From an uncultured Bacteroidales bacterium (GTDB lineage Bacteria > Bacteroidota > Bacteroidia > Bacteroidales > P3): 64,000 nt of DNA. Made by a program: the position numbers and the translations under genes. Position 1 is the stretch's first letter. The number at the start of each line of letters is the position of its first letter. The notes beneath the pieces are model-generated. The model was not told the DNA's origin, made no database searches, and worked only from the letters and a program-made list of their open reading frames with translations. Positions 60,074-64,000 of this stretch are shown here, in pieces. The DNA lies in the NCBI GenBank assembly GCA_905234665.1, contig CAJOIV010000004.1:20048-84047 (forward strand), read 5' to 3'.

Positions 60074-60424
60074 TTAGTATTGTACATTTCGTACTTTACC
60101 ACTCTTACCGGCAGGATTATCTACGGACTTCTTACCTGCTCTACAAGTTGCATAAGCGGTTATCCATTTTCCTGAATAATCTGAAATATACTCATATGAT
60201 ATGCTCACTGATTTATCGCATTGATTCGTAAAGTCCACCAAATAAGTTTGAAGATCTTTGTTATAGTGCACAGAATAAGTCACGCAACTGGATTCTTCAT
60301 TTTTTTGTGTATTCCAAGTCGTGTCTGTCTTTTTCACGTCATTATTATTCACGAAATCATGACCAGCATATTCTTGGTGTATTCCAATGGATAAGATGAC
60401 AATAAACAATAAATTCTTTACCAT
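60074..60424 (-). CDS. small secreted protein, function unknown
   Basis: 116 aa with an N-terminal hydrophobic signal (MVKNLLFIVILSIGIH), then a soluble part with two cysteines (SSCVTYSV, NQCDKSVSISYEYI) and a third in ATCRAGKK. A polar composition and beta pattern suggest a small extracytoplasmic domain. AT-rich codon use compared with neighbours suggests acquisition by transfer. No family recognised. Confidence 0.6.
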   Translation of the reverse strand: MVKNLLFIVILSIGIHQEYAGHDFVNNNDVKKTDTTWNTQKNEESSCVTYSVHYNKDLQTYLVDFTNQCDKSVSISYEYISDYSGKWITAYATCRAGKKSVDNPAGKSGKVRNVQY

Positions 60425-60887
60425 GTTTATTTATGCCGTGTTATAACCCATTCGGCACCTTCGGGTTTTGTATTACATTGACTAAAGATAGGCTTTAATT
60501 AATTGTTTTTGTCTGGCGGTGGAGGGGAGCCCATCTTACGATTCGCCAGATTTCGGGGAGAAAAAGGGTGCAGTAATCCCCATTGAACTGTTGCTATTCT
60601 CTGTTTGTTTACATGGTTATACCTCGCTTTCTATTGATTCAGTTTATTATTCCGTTTATTTGCCGTCAGTTCTTAACTGGTGTAAAGTTAACCTACTCAT
60701 ACCTGCCTGTAAATCCAGTCATCGCTGCAGGTAGTTTTTTTTGATGCTTGTCCGACTCTTTTGTGGATTTTCGAATACTCCTGTTTTTGGAGACAAAAAT
60801 ACGTATTCTATATGACACATGCAATAGTAGCGACAACTATGTCGTCAAAATGTCATAATCAATGGTATCATACGACAAAGATGTCAT
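60425..60887 (+). other. 463-bp intergenic region with a possible structured plus-strand transcript
   Basis: Holds a TCTGGCG/CGCCAGA stem (60512-60518 with 60544-60550), a GGGGA/TCCCC stem and a rho-independent-type terminator (stem TACCTGC/GCAGGTA at 60700-60706 and 60727-60733, followed by eight T). No clear plus-strand promoter was found and no coding frame looks real. The region 60743-60887 shows nothing. Confidence 0.4.
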
Positions 60888-61130
60888 TCAGTCTTTGCCT
60901 ATTTCCTTGCGGGGAGGGACGGGAAAATGGAGTTGGTGCGAAAAATGATAGAAGAAGTCCACACCTAAGGCGGTGCAAATCTTGTATAAGTCTGATGTAT
61001 CAATAGATACCTGTTTCATGATGCGCTGAATCTTGCGCTGGTGTATGTCGCATTGTTCTGCCAACCATTTTGTGGAATGGCCTTGGGCGCGGAGTTCTTC
61101 ATGAATGAGTCTTCCGATGTCGATGTCCAT
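60888..61130 (-). CDS. XRE-family helix-turn-helix regulator
   Basis: 80 aa from ATG 61130 (MDIDIGRLIHEELRAQGHS). The helix-turn-helix is STKWLAEQCDIHQRKIQRIM, followed by DTSDLYKICTALGVDFF and a short tail. Longer starts at 61193 or 61220 (TTG) exist in the same frame but begin inside or at the foot of the structured leader. It probably binds DNA as a repressor, and its target may be its own promoter or the DUF3791 cassette on its far side. Confidence 0.75.
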   Translation of the reverse strand: MDIDIGRLIHEELRAQGHSTKWLAEQCDIHQRKIQRIMKQVSIDTSDLYKICTALGVDFFYHFSHQLHFPVPPRKEIGKD

Positions 61131-61217
61131 AGTATATGCCGTCTGCTGTAGCGCGTTGCCACTTATCCCCATGATTCCGACGGCCACAGACATAAAGGAG
61201 GCGAGCACTTTCGTCTC

Positions 61218-61420
61218 CAATCTGAGGTCGTGGAATTACCTTTCGGGGATAGACAAAATGCTCGCTTGTCCGCGAGCATTTGCATTTGTCTTCCCCTTTT
61301 TGAAATTTTCCACGTTTCAGATTGGTCGGAACAAACAGCAAACGCTATGATGTTGTGTTTATCTTACTTTGTTCTATGTGTTGTTCTATTGATGTTTGAG
61401 GTGTTGTTTCTTCTTGTTTG
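61218..61420 (-). ncRNA. structured leader RNA, family member 2
   Basis: From the -7 box at 61427-61434 the transcript has an A-rich start, an AGC/GCT mini-hairpin (near 61346) and a 108-nt nested hairpin. Its stems are CCAATCTGA/TCAGATTGG (61218-61226 with 61317-61325), CGTGGAA/TTCCACG (61229-61235 with 61308-61314), GGGGATAGACAAA/TTTGTCTTCCCC (61245-61257 with about 61285-61296, one bulge) and AATGCTCGC/GCGAGCATT (61258-61266 with 61272-61280). It aligns with the leader at 4781-4990 over several blocks. It ends ~87 nt before the XRE start. Confidence 0.65.
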
Positions 61421-61426
61421 ACTTTG

Positions 61427-61434
61427 CAAAGGTA
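61427..61434 (-). promoter_or_regulatory. -7 box TACCTTTG of structured leader 2 and the XRE gene
   Basis: TAnnTTTG match followed by GTCAAACAAGAAGAAACAAC, close to the sequence that follows the 4767-4774 box. Confidence 0.6.
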
Positions 61435-61627
61435 CGAAGTTTTTTTGGATTGGGCGAAAAATAATCTTTAGAGAGGGCAAACCAATTGATAGTGATTAAA
61501 TAACATCGAACAATTAGTTGTCGAAGAAAACCCTAATAAACCCGCATTTTGTTAGGGGCGACCGCAGGGCGGCGCGTGGGGAATTGTGACCGCCTTGCCA
61601 TCAGTGATAAGCTTTGGGTTTAAGTTA
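61435..61627. other. intergenic region, nothing recognised
   Basis: 193 bp between the leader promoter and the end of the DUF3791 operon. Left half AT-rich, right half with a GC-rich block (GGCGACCGCAGGGCGGC). No gene, repeat copy or clear terminator. Confidence 0.5.
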
Positions 61628-61852
61628 TTATTGCACGTTATCCTTATTCATCAGTTCATATAAATAAGCGGGGCTTTGCACATACAATTCACCCTCTTCG
61701 TCCTGCAATAGCTCCATCAGGGGGGAGTTGTAAACCTTCTCCATCGCTTGCTCGATGCCACAGCCGGTGTCCTCTATCACATAACGCACCAACTCGCTCA
61801 ACGCATGGTCGGTGAGGAAGGTGGCAATCTGGTGATGTGTGGGCTGGGTCAT
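61628..61852 (-). CDS. small protein, third gene of the DUF3791-DUF3990 operon (copy 2)
   Basis: 74-aa acidic helical protein homologous to the one at 3866-4084 (shared G-x-x-x-x-x-A-x-x-x-VYxS, LYxQS/LYVQS, Tyr-x-x-x-L end). Its start overlaps the DUF3990 stop by 4 bp. Function unknown; the strict linkage suggests a role in the control of DUF3990. Confidence 0.75.
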   Translation of the reverse strand: MTQPTHHQIATFLTDHALSELVRYVIEDTGCGIEQAMEKVYNSPLMELLQDEEGELYVQSPAYLYELMNKDNVQ

Positions 61853-62337
61853 ACCGTTTCAACGTTTGTTTTGTGTAGATATTTGATTGCCCGCTCAGTT
61901 CCAAAGTAGTACTGCTGGTCGAGGTATTTGTCTTGCAACAGTTGGGCGGCTTGTTCGGGAGAGTAAATGCCCTCGCGATAGTTGGTCAACTGCAGCACCA
62001 CGCCGTCATTGGCTATCGGCCCGATGACGATGTCGTAGTCGTGGATGAGCTTGCTGTTTTTGCGGTCGCGGTTGGCATCAACGAAGAGAAACCATTCCAC
62101 GGTGGCCATCTCGGGGAAACGTTTTATCTTCAGGTCAGAGCGCAGGGCGGCCTCGTCAAGTTCGTAGGTGATGAGCGTGGGGGTACCGCCAAAGAGCCTT
62201 GCCTTCTTATGCGCCATGCGAACGGCAGTCTTGTGGTCGGGCGTTGCATAAAACCCCCAGCCGAAATCCTTAAATTTCAAACCTATGGTGAGACTGATGC
62301 TATCAAAGTCTGCGTTTGTGCCGTGATACAGTATCAT
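61849..62337 (-). CDS. DUF3990 family protein (ADP-ribosyltransferase-like toxin candidate)
   Basis: 162-aa protein with the H-Y pattern of the diphtheria-toxin/PARP-like ADP-ribosyltransferase superfamily: ILYHGTNADF (His), FGWGFYATPDHKTA (Tyr) and a later acidic position around VEWFLFVDANRD. It has no signal peptide, so a host-cell target is expected. DUF3990 is placed in the ADP-ribosyl clan, but no biochemical activity is known to me. It is framed by DUF3791 and a small protein with 4-bp overlaps on both sides, which is the layout of a toxin-antitoxin cassette. Confidence 0.82.
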   Translation of the reverse strand: MILYHGTNADFDSISLTIGLKFKDFGWGFYATPDHKTAVRMAHKKARLFGGTPTLITYELDEAALRSDLKIKRFPEMATVEWFLFVDANRDRKNSKLIHDYDIVIGPIANDGVVLQLTNYREGIYSPEQAAQLLQDKYLDQQYYFGTERAIKYLHKTNVETV

Positions 62338-62549
62338 GCAAGAAGCCCTCCATTCTTTTGGCAGATGATGAGTAGGTCATCAATGGTTTCGTCCATTGAC
62401 TGCAAGTGTTCCACATCGTAGAATTCGATCAGAAATGCCAACCCATGATGCTTGTGCAAATAGTTGAACGCGGCCTGTCGCGTCATTTCAAAGCGCTGAC
62501 CAAAAGCCTGCACCGCAGCCGTCAGGAAAGGTATCTCATACTTGCTCAT
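62334..62549 (-). CDS. DUF3791 family protein (copy 2)
   Basis: 71-aa helical protein: FLTAAVQAFGQRFEMTRQAA, then YLHKHHGLAFLIEFYDVEHL and a C-terminal DDLLIICQKNGG. Similar in length and pattern to copy 1 at 4100-4318. First gene of the three-gene operon, with a -7 box 29 bp upstream. Putative antitoxin or adaptor of the DUF3990 enzyme. Confidence 0.8.
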   Translation of the reverse strand: MSKYEIPFLTAAVQAFGQRFEMTRQAAFNYLHKHHGLAFLIEFYDVEHLQSMDETIDDLLIICQKNGGLLA

Positions 62550-62577
62550 GAACTATTTTCTGGTTTCTTTCAATTTG

Positions 62578-62585
62578 CAAAGATA
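62578..62585 (-). promoter_or_regulatory. -7 box TATCTTTG of the DUF3791-DUF3990 operon
   Basis: TAnnTTTG match; predicted leader of about 22 nt. Confidence 0.65.
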
Positions 62586-62658
62586 CGCACTTTTTCTGAA
62601 TCCACAAAAAAAACTTATCTAATTCTTGGCTAATAAAGTTTCTGCATCAGTTCATCGT

Positions 62659-62742
62659 TTAGTGCGTCGTTGTGGCTTGGCGGATGCACTCCAGCATGGC
62701 GTTGGTCCAAGCGTTGCCGTGGGCCAGTGTGTGTGGTGTCAT
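62659..62742 (-). CDS. possible 27-aa peptide coupled to the GT90 gene
   Basis: ATG overlaps the GT90 stop codon (ATGA); reads MTPHTLAHGNAWTNAMLECI and seven more residues. It may be the start of a truncated gene: after a shift of frame the sequence continues as HNDALNDELMQKLY before a stop at 62636. Weak support. Confidence 0.3.
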   Translation of the reverse strand: MTPHTLAHGNAWTNAMLECIRQATTTH

Positions 62743-63725
62743 GAGTTGCAGAGGGAGAGGTATTTCTCCATGACGCGGAGGGCGATGTAGCGTTCGCGGC
62801 GCTCGTCGCGGAACTGGGCGACGAAGGCGTTGGCGGCATCGGCGATGCGGTCGGCTTCGTCGGGATGGGCGGTGTAGTGGTCCATGCGTTCGATGAGGTC
62901 GGCGAAGTCGTCGCGCACCTCGACGTAGTGTACGTTGGGGATGAGGCGCCCTTCCATGAACCATGTCTCGCAGGTGGGGCGCGGCATGACGGCCAGCGAG
63001 CGCGACGACATGACCCACTTCAGGTTGCTGGCTACGTCGTTGCCTTCGAGGGCCATGATGTATTTGTATTGCAGATGGTCGTAGAGCGAAAGACGCGGCA
63101 CGGTGGCGTTGCCGTCGGGGTTGGTGGCGAAGAGGCCTCCTTTGGCGAGGGTGTTGGCGGCATCGATGCGCGGGTGCCCGGCCCATTGCCCGACAAAGCG
63201 GATGCGGTTCTCGCGGGTGCCCACCTGTCCGCGGAAGATGGCCATGTCGCGTTTCTGGCGGAAGTCGGTCTTGTCCTTGAGATAGACGAAGTGACGGCAT
63301 TTGTCGAGCTTCAGCAGGACGGCGTTGCCGTTGTCGGGACAGATGTCGCGGCTCTTGACGATGGTGGGCTCTGCCGGAATGTCGCGCACGTCGCCAAAGA
63401 GGTACCGCCACCGCATTGCGTGCGGGAACCACTTGACAATCTCGCGGCTGTCGTAGTAGTAGGTGCTGCTGTTGCCCTTCTTGTCGAGGTCGCCCAGCAT
63501 GGGGGCGTCGTCGCCGAGGACGACGGGCGCGGCGAGTCGGCAGTAGTAGTTCACGCGGTCCTCGATGTAGGCCTCGTCGTAGGCCTTGCGGCCGTGTTCC
63601 AGTTCATGCTGCAGCCGCGCGCGGAAGCAACCGTCGGGCATGATGTCCGAGAGGACTGCCCGCAGGTAGTAGAGCAGTTTGGAGTTCTTGCCGCTGTGCA
63701 GCAGATAGTGCAGTGAGGTGTCCAT
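62739..63725 (-). CDS. glycosyl transferase family 90 (LpsA-like) protein
   Basis: 328 aa from ATG 63725. It matches GT90/LpsA lipopolysaccharide glycosyltransferases: FRGQVGTRENRIRFV, LSLYDHLQYKYIMALEGND, SNLKWVMSSRSLAVMPRP and WFMEGRLIPNVHYVEVRDDF. It acts on the cytosolic side of the inner membrane, adding a sugar to the LPS/LOS core or another glycolipid. The frame runs further upstream into the gdhA region, but those residues are gdhA antisense-frame sequence and the gdhA terminator, so the short start is used. Confidence 0.88.
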   Translation of the reverse strand: MDTSLHYLLHSGKNSKLLYYLRAVLSDIMPDGCFRARLQHELEHGRKAYDEAYIEDRVNYYCRLAAPVVLGDDAPMLGDLDKKGNSSTYYYDSREIVKWFPHAMRWRYLFGDVRDIPAEPTIVKSRDICPDNGNAVLLKLDKCRHFVYLKDKTDFRQKRDMAIFRGQVGTRENRIRFVGQWAGHPRIDAANTLAKGGLFATNPDGNATVPRLSLYDHLQYKYIMALEGNDVASNLKWVMSSRSLAVMPRPTCETWFMEGRLIPNVHYVEVRDDFADLIERMDHYTAHPDEADRIADAANAFVAQFRDERRERYIALRVMEKYLSLCNS

Positions 63726-63740
63726 CGGAAGGGGAAAAGT

Positions 63741-63771
63741 GAAAGCCGCTCTGACGAGCAGGGCGGCTTTC
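63741..63771 (-). terminator. terminator after gdhA
   Basis: 9-bp stem GAAAGCCGC / GCGGCTTTC 26 bp after the gdhA stop; a T/C-rich tract follows on the minus strand. Confidence 0.7.
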
Positions 63772-63796
63772 GTATCTAATGATTGACGGGTCAAGA

Positions 63797-64000
63797 TTAG
63801 ATGATACCCTGAGCAACCATGGCCTTGGCGACGCGCATGAAGCCGGCGATGTTGGCACCCTTCACATAGTTGATGGTGCCGTCGGCCATCTTGCCGTGCT
63901 CGACGCACATGTCATAGATGTTGTTCATGATGGTGTGGAGGTTCTTGTCGACCTCTTCGGCAGTCCAGTTGCGGTGCTCGGCGTTCTGGCAGATTTCGAG
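63797..64000 (-). CDS. gdhA: NADP-type glutamate dehydrogenase, C-terminal part (runs off window)
   Basis: Last 67 codons: LEICQNAEHRNWTAEEVDKN, then YVKGANIAGFMRVAKAM and AQGII before the stop. This is the C-terminal end of hexameric NADP(H)-dependent glutamate dehydrogenase, which assimilates ammonia into glutamate. The remainder lies beyond position 64000. Confidence 0.92.
   Translation of the reverse strand, partial: LEICQNAEHRNWTAEEVDKNLHTIMNNIYDMCVEHGKMADGTINYVKGANIAGFMRVAKAMVAQGII

Overview
The window is a chromosomal segment of a Bacteroidota bacterium, most likely an uncultured member of the Bacteroidales. The evidence is a full-length SprA/Sov type IX secretion translocon, Bacteroidota-type promoters (TAnnTTTG -7 boxes) in front of many genes, absence of Shine-Dalgarno sequences, DUF3791/DUF3990 genes, a radical SAM/lipoprotein pair known from Bacteroidales, and a DAHP synthase-chorismate mutase fusion. 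The housekeeping DNA is clearly GC-rich; the accessory blocks (about 3.7-6.4 kb, 15.7-20 kb, 26.8-27.7 kb, 54-55.4 kb, 60-62.6 kb) are visibly more AT-rich.

Layout. 0-3.5 kb (+): alpha/beta hydrolase, PaaK-type ligase, acyltransferase, then a strong hairpin that also ends a possible 6S-like RNA on the other strand. 3.8-6.4 kb: DUF3791 pair (-), a structured leader RNA and an HNH / 28-aa peptide / zincin operon (+). 6.5-13.9 kb (-): pnp, rpsO, radical SAM + lipoprotein, AlkZ-like protein, DAHP synthase/chorismate mutase, rpmA, rplU. 14.1-23.3 kb (+): type I restriction-modification locus 1 (hsdM, AlbA-like/GHKL protein, 90-bp repeats, small membrane protein, hsdS, DUF4145, Fic remnant, hsdR). 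23.3-26.7 kb (-): M23 peptidase and recN. 26.8-36.1 kb (-): type I locus 2 (hsdM, DUF4062/GHKL protein, hsdS, hsdR fused to an S24 peptidase-like domain, two unknown genes). 36.8-50.9 kb (-): M64 peptidase, frameshifted lipoprotein, ruvA, sprA, TPR protein, DedA protein, 52-aa membrane protein, sufS. 50.9-54.1 kb (+): Sua5-type protein, holin-like membrane protein, panC, ATP-grasp protein. 54.1-55.4 kb: MNT/HEPN toxin-antitoxin pair between 32-bp direct repeats, followed by gene remnants. 55.4-59.9 kb (-): ECF sigma, anti-sigma-like protein, two outer-membrane proteins, aroQ and an AAA ATPase. 60-64 kb (-): small secreted protein, XRE regulator behind a second copy of the structured leader, DUF3791-DUF3990-small protein operon, GT90 glycosyltransferase and the 3' end of gdhA.

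How the genes fit together. The two type I loci have parallel plans. Each has an accessory protein with the same GHKL-like C-terminal module placed directly after hsdM, but with a different N-terminal domain, and locus 2 has an HsdR carrying a LexA/UmuD-like module. Two homologous structured leaders lie near two copies of a DUF3791 cassette, one with and one without the ADP-ribosyltransferase-like DUF3990 gene. Two repeat families run through the window: a palindromic element with a CTCCCCTAA core, and runs of 7-8 bp tandem repeats placed in intercistronic gaps. Both have also entered coding sequence and are translated in frame, for example in sufS and in the dedA signal peptide. No tRNA, rRNA, CRISPR array or complete insertion sequence was seen.
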